Of a DNA stretch of 64,000 bases, positions 34,577 to 43,654 are shown piece after piece (the stretch's first letter is position 1; the number at the start of each line of letters is the position of its first letter). The notes beneath the pieces were generated by a model, which ran no database searches, was not told the DNA's origin, and saw only the letters and a list, made by a program, of their open reading frames with translations. Location: the NCBI GenBank assembly GCA_038527215.1, contig JBCBGC010000011.1, positions 1 through 64,000 on the forward strand, in the 5' to 3' direction. The stretch is from JAWPMV01 sp038527215 (GTDB lineage Bacteria; Bacteroidota; Bacteroidia; J057). Position numbers and translations under genes: made by a program.

Positions 34577-35743
34577 ATGGTAAATTATCTTAATCGCAGG
34601 CGGCCGCCTAAGAGCGGCCCGTCGGGGATTTCTTTTGCCCAAATCCTTCAGGGTGTAGGGTCCTTGGGTCTGGTAGGGCTGATCATTTTTTTAATCCAAA
34701 AAAATACCCCTAGTCCATGCCAGGATGAGTACCAAAGGTTCATGCAAAACTATGTGCTCTACTATCCACAGGGACAAGTGGGGTATAATCATTCCAGCTA
34801 TTTATCAGCTTTTGATACCCTGCGCCTGGACATCTCTGATGGCAAGGAACTTCCCCTTACCTCAAAGGATATTATCGCCCATTTACTGGAGAGTGCCCTG
34901 GATAAACTAGACCTGGACCCCGTGGTCGACAAAAACAAATTGTTGGCGGTGCTTCAGCAAGATAGCAGTTTGATCAACCGGGATTATTATACCAATCGGA
35001 TTCTCCAACCCCGGGATTTTTACCAGAAGATAGAGGGAGTGTGCGAGATAAAAGTTGGGTTGGAGCTACTTACCCCAGCTTCCTCCTCAGATTTATTACC
35101 CAAGGAAATCAAAACCTTCCTCCGGACAAAAGTGGCTGCTTGTGAAAGGATTACCAATCCCGCGCTGAATAGATCTATCAATGTGGTGGAAATATTTGAT
35201 TGCCTGTCAGAGGATCCTGCGTTTATCCAGGAACTAGAGAACCTCCTGGCTGAATTTGATAAGTATTTCGAAATCGTCCAGCTGGGCATGGAAGAAGCCA
35301 ATCTGTATTTCGAAGCAGGAGATTTCATCTTGCCCGGAATTTATAAAGTAATCATTGATAAAATCCTTGCGGATTACGCCAGACACATCCAGCGAAACAG
35401 CCATCAGAAATACATCATTCTTTGTGAAGGATTTGCAGACCGAAATCTTGTCGGTCCTTCAGGGATTCCTTACGGATTCGAGGGGAGATATACAGGGCCT
35501 GGCCAATTCCTTGAGGTGGGTTCCGGAATTCCCATCGGCGAGCGGATTCGGGATAATCTGCAATTGTCTTTTGCTCGGGCTTTCAAAGGGATTGAATATG
35601 CAAAAAGAGCCTTCCCGATTAAAGAAGGAAGTATTGAGGTCAAGTTCCAATATACAGGCCATGGCGCCATCACTACGGAACCAGGAGATGCCCGGCTACA
35701 CAGAAAAATTGTGTTTAGCCTGATTGAAGATGAGCATGATTAA
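34577..35743 (+). CDS. OmpA/MotB-like single-pass membrane protein
   Basis: The 388-residue protein has a short basic cytoplasmic N-terminus, one membrane helix (about 24-41), a helical periplasmic region, and a C-terminal OmpA/MotB-like domain (about 278-383). The last reads IILCEGFADR at the usual GHxD position, NLQLSFARA at the N-x-x-LS-x-x-RA helix, YTGHG for the GxG turn, and HRKIVFSL for the NRRV strand. A loop of about 35 residues is inserted after the first motif. Such domains bind peptidoglycan, so the protein should tie an inner-membrane complex to the wall as MotB, PomB, TolR-like and ZorB proteins do. It opens a four-gene module. Confidence 0.7.
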   Translation: MVNYLNRRRPPKSGPSGISFAQILQGVGSLGLVGLIIFLIQKNTPSPCQDEYQRFMQNYVLYYPQGQVGYNHSSYLSAFDTLRLDISDGKELPLTSKDIIAHLLESALDKLDLDPVVDKNKLLAVLQQDSSLINRDYYTNRILQPRDFYQKIEGVCEIKVGLELLTPASSSDLLPKEIKTFLRTKVAACERITNPALNRSINVVEIFDCLSEDPAFIQELENLLAEFDKYFEIVQLGMEEANLYFEAGDFILPGIYKVIIDKILADYARHIQRNSHQKYIILCEGFADRNLVGPSGIPYGFEGRYTGPGQFLEVGSGIPIGERIRDNLQLSFARAFKGIEYAKRAFPIKEGSIEVKFQYTGHGAITTEPGDARLHRKIVFSLIEDEHD

Positions 35744-36464
35744 TGATTCGGATAACAACCTAATGATTCTTCCAAACATGATGTGGCGCAAAATAATCAA
35801 TCCTTTTACCCGGGATAGAAACTCAACTTATCCACCAGCTGATGATTCCCATGAACCCGATGAGAAGAGCGGGAGGGAATCATTTCAAAAAACAATCCTT
35901 AAAAATATGACAGCAAATAACCCTAATGGGAAAAAAGACTCCTTTAAAATTGGCTTGATGGCCGGCATGAAAAAAGATCCGGATGCCCTAAAGAAGCAAT
36001 TGGCTTTCTACCAAAGCCAGATTACTACCTCGCGCGAACAATACGAAAAAGCCCAAAAGGACATTGTTTCCCAGTTCGATCAACTATCCGAAAAAACAGA
36101 TAATATCCTCGGCAAATTTCAGGAAATCTTCACCCTGTTTAATGAATCTCAGGAAAACCTGGTGGAGAATATTCGGAAAGCGGTGCTGAATTTTTTACCG
36201 GATGAGTACCCAGATGATGTGAAGCGACAAATCTTAGCACAACTGGTAGAGGGTCAATTGCAAAAAGTAGAGGTGGTCAAACAGACCCTGGTACAAACCA
36301 GCGGAACCCTCACCATGATTGTAGAGGAATTTAAAGATAGCAAGTGGGCAGAAGCCTCCCTGAATCAATACAAGGAAAATAGTACGGCTATTCAGCAAAT
36401 CATTGAAACCATGGGAAGATTTAAGGAGGGATATATATACGGCGAAAGTATCTCACAAGAATAA
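35730..36464 (+). CDS. Cytoplasmic coiled-coil protein of envelope module
   Basis: From the ATG at 35730 the protein has 244 residues (ATG 35736 is equally possible; a TTG at 35724 is unlikely). It has no signal or membrane helix. After a disordered, charged N-terminus it is helical, with a probable coiled coil at about 85-150 and helices with many Gln and Glu to the end. No family is recognised. Its start overlaps the OmpA-like gene by 14 bases and its stop is 12 bases before the next gene, so translation is probably coupled. It likely acts as a cytoplasmic component of the same complex. Confidence 0.6.
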   Translation: MSMINDSDNNLMILPNMMWRKIINPFTRDRNSTYPPADDSHEPDEKSGRESFQKTILKNMTANNPNGKKDSFKIGLMAGMKKDPDALKKQLAFYQSQITTSREQYEKAQKDIVSQFDQLSEKTDNILGKFQEIFTLFNESQENLVENIRKAVLNFLPDEYPDDVKRQILAQLVEGQLQKVEVVKQTLVQTSGTLTMIVEEFKDSKWAEASLNQYKENSTAIQQIIETMGRFKEGYIYGESISQE

Positions 36465-36476
36465 ATTAGGTAGGCC

Positions 36477-38366
36477 ATGGCTTTGATTGATCAAAACTTA
36501 ATGGAAACCCTACGCCAGATGCTCCGGCGTAACTTTGTTTCCAATAACGCGGCCGGGTCCTCTTCAGCAGACCAGAAAAACGGACAAGCCCTTCTGGCAG
36601 ACCTGGCCGATAGACCGCTTAACGGAGCCCTCGACTATGATGATTGGCTGGAAGGTAAGCTGAAAATAGGGCTGGGCATCCTCAATGATATGTTCGAAGA
36701 ACTGAGTGGCAACCCTTGCCCGCTTCAGCTGCAGGGGCAGCGGGCGGGGGAAATCATGGTGGACCCCAAAGAAAAAGCAAATGGGCTAAGCCGTCTGGAA
36801 AAGAAATATGAAGGGAACGCGACTTTCCTCCAAGGCCTGTTTAAAGAAATTCACCAGCGGGAAAATGCCCTAGCCAAAGTAAAAATTGCGGCCCTGGGAA
36901 AAGACCTGGACACGCTGGAGAAAAAACTGGATGAATCCCAAGAGGGAAGCCAGGCTGCGATCATCCTCGCTAAAATCAATAAAAAGGAGGCTGAACTGGA
37001 AGCCTTCCAGGAAAACGTACAGGATAAAGCCTTTTTTCGCCAGTATAAGGAGGTGCTCGAAAAAAGGAACCAGGAAATCCTCGAAGAAATCTCTGCCCTC
37101 CAGAGTCAGGTAAAGCGGGTAGAGGCAGGAGCTTCAGAGGAGTTTAATCATTTGCGGGATGTGCTGGAAGAGTTCCTCGCCAAATTTTTTGAAGAAATAA
37201 AGGGGGAATTTCCAGTGGATAAACAGGCGCTCTCGGAAGAACCTTCTGACCCGGATAGGAAAAAATCGCTTTGGCAAAGGTTCTGGGCTCGCCTCGGCTT
37301 CGGTCGCAGCAAAAAACCCGGTCGGGAAACAGGCATCTCCCCTAGATTCCAAAAATACGTCAAGCATCTACAAGGTATCAGGGCCTTGACCGATGAATTC
37401 CCGCTCTTCCTGGGAGCCCTGACGGAGGTATTCCATCAGAAGGAGGAATTACTGACCAATATTAAGTATGACCTGATGGACAACCTGGAAAAGCTTCGGC
37501 TATCCATTCTTCAGGATGCCCCCTTAATTCTCCCCCGATCCCAGATTCTGGCTTTCTACTTCGTAACCTTCATCATCTTTGGTGGGGAAGTCTATCTGAT
37601 ATATGCCTTTTTGGCAGAGACCTTAAATTTTGACTTTAAGTCCGACAATTTTCTCCGATTTACTACCTTTTTCGGCTATGTTTTCTGCGTAGCAGTCCCC
37701 TGGGCCTTAGGCTTTTTTTATAAAGAGGTCATTGAGAATCCTTCCCCTAAGCTTAAGCGGTTTGAAAGGATGATCTGGCTTGCCCTGTTTTCTATTGGCT
37801 TGGTAAACGCTATGTCCATCCATCAGGCCAAATGGATCAAGCAAAGTGATGAGGTGGAGAGCGTGATTGATTTCTTGCCCCAATCCATTTTTAGTGAGGA
37901 TATTTTTCACTTGGTCTCCATTTTTGGCATCTGGATGTTCCTGCCCATTCTCAGTCTTTTTTTTGCGAGAGTAGGAGCCTGGACATTCATCAAAGCCAGG
38001 GCTGCGCACCTGCATTATGCCCATGTAACCCACCAAAGTTTGCTGAGCTTCCGCTCTCTGTTCCGACGCGGATGGGAACATCAGAAAAAAATAGAGAAAG
38101 AAATAGCGGTTCTCAAAGATGAACTCAAAGACCTGGAATGGCAGAGAGAAGCTAAGCAAAATGAATTATTCAAAGCGCAGGCTTTATCCAAAGAACATGG
38201 ACAGCTCATCAATATTAAACCTGTAATCAGTCAGTGGAAACTGGGGGCGCTGGCAGCCTTCGAATTAGGATTTGCTGAAGGAAAAGGAAAAGTCGAGCAA
38301 AGGTTGGACGAAACCTATATGATCAGATTGAAAAATATTAAAAAGATATTTCCAGAAGAATCATGA
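36477..38366 (+). CDS. Four-TM coiled-coil membrane protein
   Basis: The 629-residue protein has a long cytoplasmic N-terminal region with a coiled coil at about 120-215, a basic patch (about 260-285; WQRFWARLGFGRSKK), then four membrane helices (about 357-380, 393-414, 431-447, 476-500) and a C-terminal coiled coil (about 535-575). There is no signal peptide. The layout recalls MotA/ExbB-type proteins with large cytoplasmic helical extensions, but I cannot see a MotA sequence signature. It is likely the inner-membrane partner of the OmpA/MotB-like protein. The next gene overlaps its stop by four bases (ATGA). Confidence 0.6.
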   Translation: MALIDQNLMETLRQMLRRNFVSNNAAGSSSADQKNGQALLADLADRPLNGALDYDDWLEGKLKIGLGILNDMFEELSGNPCPLQLQGQRAGEIMVDPKEKANGLSRLEKKYEGNATFLQGLFKEIHQRENALAKVKIAALGKDLDTLEKKLDESQEGSQAAIILAKINKKEAELEAFQENVQDKAFFRQYKEVLEKRNQEILEEISALQSQVKRVEAGASEEFNHLRDVLEEFLAKFFEEIKGEFPVDKQALSEEPSDPDRKKSLWQRFWARLGFGRSKKPGRETGISPRFQKYVKHLQGIRALTDEFPLFLGALTEVFHQKEELLTNIKYDLMDNLEKLRLSILQDAPLILPRSQILAFYFVTFIIFGGEVYLIYAFLAETLNFDFKSDNFLRFTTFFGYVFCVAVPWALGFFYKEVIENPSPKLKRFERMIWLALFSIGLVNAMSIHQAKWIKQSDEVESVIDFLPQSIFSEDIFHLVSIFGIWMFLPILSLFFARVGAWTFIKARAAHLHYAHVTHQSLLSFRSLFRRGWEHQKKIEKEIAVLKDELKDLEWQREAKQNELFKAQALSKEHGQLINIKPVISQWKLGALAAFELGFAEGKGKVEQRLDETYMIRLKNIKKIFPEES

Positions 38367-39262
38367 AAACCTTACTGAAGACTCATAAACGGCTACATGG
38401 CGGTATCTGTTGGCTACTGGCCCTTGGTTGGCTAGTGGTTGCTGCCTGCGGATCAAATCAGGGAGACATGGAGCAGGCTGAAGCTCCACCCGCCCCACAA
38501 AAAATCATTGTATTTGTCGATGGGGAATTCCTTATTCGGGAATCCAGACAAGCCAGGAAATTTATCCGCAAATTCGTTTGGGAACACAAAGCGCTCAATA
38601 GTTTGAAATTCGGAGAGCAGAAAAAAGGGGCAGTATTGCCCGCCCTGGAAGTAGACATTTTCCCTATATGTGATCTGACGAATCAATCCCCGGCCTTACT
38701 GTCTTTTTCGTGTGAAGAGAAAGAGCGCTCCCTCATGCGGACCTATCGAGATGCGAGTACCCGGATCATTGATACCCAGATGCGGCTTTTTAATAAAAAT
38801 ATCAAAAAGTACAAAAACGCCTTCTTACCTGGCTACAGAGATGGAGGAGGTCCGCGTCCCCGCCTCACCAAAGTCATGGAATCAGCAGATTTACTGGCAA
38901 ACTTACTTTCAGGCTGCCAAGCCGCTCAGGAGGTTCATATCTTATTTTTATCAGACATGATCGAATGGGATCACAGCGATTATTCTTTTAAAAAACCCGG
39001 CATTGATGAGGTGAATAGCTCCGATATCCATCGCGCCAGGCATGATTTAGCGGACCCAGCCTCCGATCTTTTTCAAGACATGGAGCGGAGAAAAAAGTTA
39101 TTAAATAGAGTAATGTCTACTCATTTTACCCGAGCCATTGAAGTCATCAGTCCGAAGTTAATCGTCCTAAATGAAAGCGGGGGCATGGGCCGACCCGAAA
39201 TAGAAGCCTTTTGGCACACCTACTTTGAAGCATTAGGCTTTAAACTAAGATTCCGATCCTAA
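38363..39262 (+). CDS. vWA-like lipoprotein of envelope module
   Basis: The 299-residue protein has a leader ending in the lipobox VAAC (Cys near 29). The mature part has alternating strands and helices: KIIVFVDGEF near 47-56 as a first strand ending in Asp, and VHILFLSDMIEW near 191-202, like the fourth strand and SD motif of von Willebrand A or Rossmannoid domains. A full DxSxS MIDAS is not present, so the vWA call is tentative. The ATGA overlap with the preceding gene shows translational coupling. It should be lipidated in the envelope, perhaps meeting the OmpA-like subunit in the periplasm. Confidence 0.6.
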   Translation: MKTLLKTHKRLHGGICWLLALGWLVVAACGSNQGDMEQAEAPPAPQKIIVFVDGEFLIRESRQARKFIRKFVWEHKALNSLKFGEQKKGAVLPALEVDIFPICDLTNQSPALLSFSCEEKERSLMRTYRDASTRIIDTQMRLFNKNIKKYKNAFLPGYRDGGGPRPRLTKVMESADLLANLLSGCQAAQEVHILFLSDMIEWDHSDYSFKKPGIDEVNSSDIHRARHDLADPASDLFQDMERRKKLLNRVMSTHFTRAIEVISPKLIVLNESGGMGRPEIEAFWHTYFEALGFKLRFRS

Positions 39263-39366
39263 AGGCGGGTAAAAAAATAGTCAGGAAAAAAGGCCAGGTG
39301 GCTTGAGAAGTTGCATTTCCTCCCCGCCCTCCTTAGCTTGTTCTTCAAGCTACTTACTACACCTTC

Positions 39367-41100
39367 ATGCCTGACAAAGCTTCTGAAAAGCCCCTTCGCA
39401 GTCGTTCCTGGTTTGAACCCGAAGATGACAAAATTGGGTTTATTCATCGCGCCTGGTTGCGCAACCAGGGCTATCCTGATGATTACTTTCGGGGAAGACC
39501 GGTCATTGGGATTTGTAACACCTGGTCTGAGCTAACCCCTTGCAATGGACATTTGCGGGAGCTCGCGGAATTTGTGAAACGGGGGGTCATTGAAGCCGGA
39601 GGGTTTCCGTTGGAATTTCCGGTTACCTCCATGGGGGAAACCAATATGCGGCCTACCGCCATGCTGTTTCGAAATCTGGGCAGCATGGATACCGAGGAAA
39701 GCATTCGGGCTTATCCCATGGATGGCGTCATCTTGCTTACCGGTTGTGATAAAACCACCCCTTCTACCTTAATGGGGGCCTGTAGTGTGGACCTGCCCAC
39801 CCTGATCGTGCCTGGAGGTCCTATGCTCAATGGCCGCTATAAAGGAGAACTGATCGGCTCGGGCACTTTTGTCTGGAAATTAAAAGATAAGCTAAGCAAC
39901 GAGACCTTTTCGCAGGAGGAATTGACAGAAGCCGAGATATGTTCCGCTCGGAGCGCCGGGCATTGTATGACCATGGGCACCGCTTCGACCATGGCTTGCA
40001 TGGTGGAGGCTTTGGGGTTAACCCTCAGTGGAGCTGCGGCTATCCCGGCCGTAGACAGCCGCAAAAAAGTCCTGGCCCAAATGTCAGGACGTCGGATCGT
40101 GGGAATGGTCAAGGAAGACCTCCGCCTGTCCACCCTCCTGACCCGGGAAGCCTTCGAAAACGCCATTGTGGTAAATGCTGCCGTAGGCGGCTCAACTAAC
40201 CTGATTGTCCACCTATTGGCCATCGCGGGCCGTATAGGGGTAGAGCTTAACCTGAAGGACTTTGATAAGATCGGAAGCCATATTCCGCTGCTGGTAAACC
40301 TCATGCCCTCCGGGCAATTTTTGATGGAAGATTTCTTTTATGCAGGAGGCTTGCCCGTGGTGATGAAAAGCCTGGGAGATCGTCTGCATCAATCTGCCCT
40401 GACCGCCACGGGCAAAAGCCTGGGCGAAAATGTACAGACCGCGGCTTGCTATAATCCCGAGGTGATTTTTCCTGCGGAGAAACCCGTGCAGGAAGCGGCA
40501 GGCATTGCCGTCTTGCATGGCAATATTTGTCCTGATGGAGCGGTCATTAAACCCTCAGCCGCTACGACAGCTTTGATGGTCCATAAGGGTCCGGCCGTAG
40601 TATTCGAAAGCATTGAGGATTATCACGCCCGGATTGATGATCCCAATCTGGAGATTGACGAGCATTCGGTCATGGTATTGCAGGGGGTGGGGCCCATTGG
40701 TTATCCTGGTATGCCTGAATTGGGCAATATGGATTTGCCAGAGAAGCTCCTCAAAAAAGGCATCAAAGATATGGTCCGAATTTCTGATGGCAGAATGAGT
40801 GGCACAGCCTATGGCACCGTGGTGCTGCATATTTCTCCTGAGTCAGCCATCGGAGGACCCCTTGCCTTGATTCAGACAGGGGACATCATTGAACTGAACG
40901 TACCCGAAAGGAAACTGCACCTTCACGTAACTGACGACGAACTCGCAAAAAGAAAAGCTGCCTGGCAGCCGCCTGAACCACATACCCACCGGGGATATGT
41001 CAGCATGTACGTGAAGACGGTGCAGCAAGCTCATCTGGGAGCCGATCTGGATTTTTTGGTGGGCGGCTCGGGTGATGAGGTAAAAAGGGACGTTCATTAA
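39367..41100 (+). CDS. IlvD/Edd-family sugar-acid dehydratase
   Basis: The 577-residue enzyme belongs to the [2Fe-2S] IlvD/Edd dehydratases, in the pentonate/hexonate branch that includes L-arabinonate and D-xylonate dehydratases. The RSRSWF start fits that branch. Cluster ligands Cys59 (ELTPCN), Cys127 (TGCDKTTP) and Cys200 (SAGHCMTMG) are all present, as are the Lys after CD that can be carbamylated and a catalytic Ser near 478 (GRMSGT). It should dehydrate an aldonate to a 2-keto-3-deoxy acid. The neighbouring SDR and FAH genes suggest L-fuconate, L-rhamnonate or L-arabinonate rather than branched-chain amino-acid synthesis. It heads a five-gene operon. Confidence 0.85.
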   Translation: MPDKASEKPLRSRSWFEPEDDKIGFIHRAWLRNQGYPDDYFRGRPVIGICNTWSELTPCNGHLRELAEFVKRGVIEAGGFPLEFPVTSMGETNMRPTAMLFRNLGSMDTEESIRAYPMDGVILLTGCDKTTPSTLMGACSVDLPTLIVPGGPMLNGRYKGELIGSGTFVWKLKDKLSNETFSQEELTEAEICSARSAGHCMTMGTASTMACMVEALGLTLSGAAAIPAVDSRKKVLAQMSGRRIVGMVKEDLRLSTLLTREAFENAIVVNAAVGGSTNLIVHLLAIAGRIGVELNLKDFDKIGSHIPLLVNLMPSGQFLMEDFFYAGGLPVVMKSLGDRLHQSALTATGKSLGENVQTAACYNPEVIFPAEKPVQEAAGIAVLHGNICPDGAVIKPSAATTALMVHKGPAVVFESIEDYHARIDDPNLEIDEHSVMVLQGVGPIGYPGMPELGNMDLPEKLLKKGIKDMVRISDGRMSGTAYGTVVLHISPESAIGGPLALIQTGDIIELNVPERKLHLHVTDDELAKRKAAWQPPEPHTHRGYVSMYVKTVQQAHLGADLDFLVGGSGDEVKRDVH

Positions 41101-41108
41101 ATTTCGAT

Positions 41109-42440
41109 ATGTTCATTCTTATTCTATTAATCTTGAGCGTTGGCCTGATTGTAGGCCTCTCCACTCGCTTACAAGTTCATCCCTTCCTGGCCTTGATTCT
41201 GGCGGCCCTGTTTTTTGGCATTGCGGTAGGCATGCCTCCCGAAACCCTCATTACGGCCATCAACCAGGGCTTTGGGGGCACCATGGGCTCCATTGGATTG
41301 GTGATCGTCCTGGGCGTCATGATAGGGGCTTTGCTGGAGGAAACCGGAGGCGCTTATAAATTGGCGGAGGCGGTCCTGAACATCATTGGTCGGAACCGGG
41401 TGCATGAAGCCATGGGCTTTATTGGGTATTTGGTCTCCATCCCGGTTTTTGCCGACAGTGGCTTTATCATCCTGAATCCCCTCAATAAAAGCCTCAGCAA
41501 AAAGGCTGGCCTATCCATGGCCGGAACGGCGGTGGCGCTCATTTTGGGCTTATTGCTCACCCATGTCATGGTACCTCCGACCCCAGGACCCATTGCGGCG
41601 GCGGGAATTTTAGGGGCAGATATTGGCTTGGTCATGCTGCTAGGCTTGGGGACCAGCCTTCTTTGCCTGGTCGTAGCTATTTTTTATGCGAAATGGGTAG
41701 GTAAAAAAGTCTATCTCGATCCTAATCCTGAGCTAACGGAAAGCGACATCAAGGCCAAAATGGCCACTGCTCCCTCCGCCTTTAAAACCTTTCTTCCCAT
41801 CGTGATTCCTATTTTACTGATCGTAATGAAGTCCACCCTGGATTTCTGGTATGGCGAGGAAAAAAGCCTGGGATTGCAATGGCTGAGCTTTATCGGGACC
41901 CCCGTGATTGCCTTGTTGATCGGCCTGGGGGTAGCCTTATTCCTCCCGGCTAAGTGGGACAAACATTTCGTTTCCCACACGGGGGTAATGGGCCGGGCCA
42001 TCAAGGATGCAGCCAATATCCTTCTCATTACTGGCGCGGGTGGCATCTTTGGCAAGGTGCTGCAACTTTCCGGCATCGCCGATGAACTAGCGCCCATGGT
42101 TTCAGGATTAGAGATTGGCATTTGGGTTCCCTTTCTGGTCGCTGCTTTGATCAAAACAGCCCAGGGTTCCTCTACGGTGGCTCTCATCACTACTGCATCC
42201 ATTCTTGCCCCGCTGGCAGATTCCCTTGGATTTGTAGCCCCGATCGAAAAGGCCTTGCTTGTAGTAGCTATTGGGGCGGGTTCTCTGGTGGTTTCCCATG
42301 CCAATGATAGCGCCTTTTGGGTGGTTACTCAGATGACCGGCATGAAAGTGGGCACAGGCTATCGGGTTTATTCATTAGGAACCTTAATTGTCGGGTTTTT
42401 TGCCGCTTGTCTCTTATTTTTAGCCAGTCTTTTTATTTAA
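41109..42440 (+). CDS. GntP-family sugar-acid permease
   Basis: The 443-residue protein is highly hydrophobic, with about a dozen membrane helices. It carries GntP-family features: a GFGGTMGSIGLVI segment early, a FADSGFIILNPLNK motif, a THVMVPPTPGPIAAA motif and a late GSLVVSHANDS motif. GntP members are proton symporters for gluconate and related acids. It starts eight bases after the dehydratase stop, so the imported substrate is probably the dehydratase's sugar acid, or a related lactone. Confidence 0.9.
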   Translation: MFILILLILSVGLIVGLSTRLQVHPFLALILAALFFGIAVGMPPETLITAINQGFGGTMGSIGLVIVLGVMIGALLEETGGAYKLAEAVLNIIGRNRVHEAMGFIGYLVSIPVFADSGFIILNPLNKSLSKKAGLSMAGTAVALILGLLLTHVMVPPTPGPIAAAGILGADIGLVMLLGLGTSLLCLVVAIFYAKWVGKKVYLDPNPELTESDIKAKMATAPSAFKTFLPIVIPILLIVMKSTLDFWYGEEKSLGLQWLSFIGTPVIALLIGLGVALFLPAKWDKHFVSHTGVMGRAIKDAANILLITGAGGIFGKVLQLSGIADELAPMVSGLEIGIWVPFLVAALIKTAQGSSTVALITTASILAPLADSLGFVAPIEKALLVVAIGAGSLVVSHANDSAFWVVTQMTGMKVGTGYRVYSLGTLIVGFFAACLLFLASLFI

Positions 42441-42478
42441 ACCAGCATACATACTCCCCCGCAAGACGTAACTTTCTT

Positions 42479-43651
42479 ATGAACAGACTTTCAATTTTTA
42501 TTTGCTGGCTTAGCCTCGCTCTTTTCGCTGCTGCCTGTGAACCCACTGCTTCTGTAGAAGAAACTCCCTCCGGTCCTGGGAAAGCCTTTGGTTCCTTAGG
42601 AGACGAGGCTTACCAGCTTTATTCCCTGGAAGGAGAAGATGGCCTCGCCGCTACCTTTACCGATTATGGAGCGCGCATGGTCAGCCTGAAGGTGCCGGAT
42701 CAGCAGGGCAAGGCCAGAGATATCGTGCTAGGATTTTCCGAGGTAGCCACCTATGCAGAGCAAGGAGGTTTTTACATGGGAGCCACCATTGGCCGCTATG
42801 GCAACCGCATCGCCAAGGGCCAATTTGATTTAAATGGGCAGGGTTATCAACTCGCGATCAACAATGACCCTAACCATCTCCATGGGGGACCGGAAGGCTT
42901 TCATGCGGCCAAATGGACCCTGGACAGCCTGGCCAAAGATTTTATCCGCTTTCAATACGTATCCCCAGCCGGCGAGGAAAATTACCCGGGTACCCTCACG
43001 ACCCTAGTCTCCTACCAGTTGCGGCCCGGCAAAAGCCTCGAAATGGCCTATCAGGCCCAAACTACAGAGCCTACCATCGTCAACCTGACCAACCATACCT
43101 ACTTCAACCTGAATGGGGAAGGCAGTGAAACCATCAATGATCACTACCTCATGGTCAATGCCCATCAGTACTTGCCGGTAGACAACAGCCTTATTCCGCT
43201 GGGAGAGCCTCAATCGGTGGAAGGCACGCCTTTTGATTTTCGCTTTCCCACTCAGATTGGGGCGCGCCTGGAAGAGGAGCATGAACAACTCACTCACGGC
43301 AACGGCTATGACCACAACTATGTAGTGGGACCCGGTCCTGCGGAAAGGCAGCGGCCCGTGGCCAGGGTGTTAGGTCCGGACAGCGGGATCATGATGGAAA
43401 TCCTGACCACTGAACCCGGATTGCAGTTTTATGGAGGAAACTGGATGAGTGGTCAATTGATGGGAAAAAGCGGCAAGCCCTATGTAAAGCGGGCCGGCTT
43501 TTGTCTGGAAACCCAACACTTTCCCGACAGCCCCAATCAAGCCGATTACCCATCCGTCACCCTGAATCCAGGTGAGACCTATCGTTCCAGCACCATGTTG
43601 AGGTTTGGCCTCGGTAGTCCTCCGCCAGCTAATCCTAACGGCACCCGTTGA
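42479..43651 (+). CDS. Aldose 1-epimerase lipoprotein (GalM-like)
   Basis: From the ATG at 42479 the protein has 390 residues, starting with a lipoprotein leader (AAAC, Cys near 19). The rest is an aldose-epimerase beta-sandwich: an IGRYGNRIAKG motif near the start, HLHGGPEGFH, NHTYFNLNG with the catalytic His, and FCLETQHFPDSPN with the catalytic Glu. The longer open frame to 42317 overlaps the permease gene and is not used. It should interconvert sugar anomers in the periplasm, feeding the correct anomer to a dehydrogenase or transporter. The SDR gene follows three bases later. Confidence 0.88.
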   Translation: MNRLSIFICWLSLALFAAACEPTASVEETPSGPGKAFGSLGDEAYQLYSLEGEDGLAATFTDYGARMVSLKVPDQQGKARDIVLGFSEVATYAEQGGFYMGATIGRYGNRIAKGQFDLNGQGYQLAINNDPNHLHGGPEGFHAAKWTLDSLAKDFIRFQYVSPAGEENYPGTLTTLVSYQLRPGKSLEMAYQAQTTEPTIVNLTNHTYFNLNGEGSETINDHYLMVNAHQYLPVDNSLIPLGEPQSVEGTPFDFRFPTQIGARLEEEHEQLTHGNGYDHNYVVGPGPAERQRPVARVLGPDSGIMMEILTTEPGLQFYGGNWMSGQLMGKSGKPYVKRAGFCLETQHFPDSPNQADYPSVTLNPGETYRSSTMLRFGLGSPPPANPNGTR

Positions 43652-43654
43652 CCT

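Noticed and set aside
34577..39262. Assigning the envelope module to Zorya
   Set aside because: The MotB/OmpA-like subunit fits, but no MotA signature is visible and no ZorC, ZorD or ZorE-like gene is present; the vWA-like lipoprotein and soluble coiled coil do not belong to the described types.
39837..40304. Long open frame antisense to the dehydratase gene
   Set aside because: The dehydratase frame carries all three cluster Cys residues; the antisense product is Arg/Ser/Pro-rich and unlike any protein.
41711..42304. Open frame of almost 200 codons antisense to the GntP permease
   Set aside because: It mirrors a hydrophobic membrane protein and yields a Pro/Met/Arg-rich sequence with no domain.
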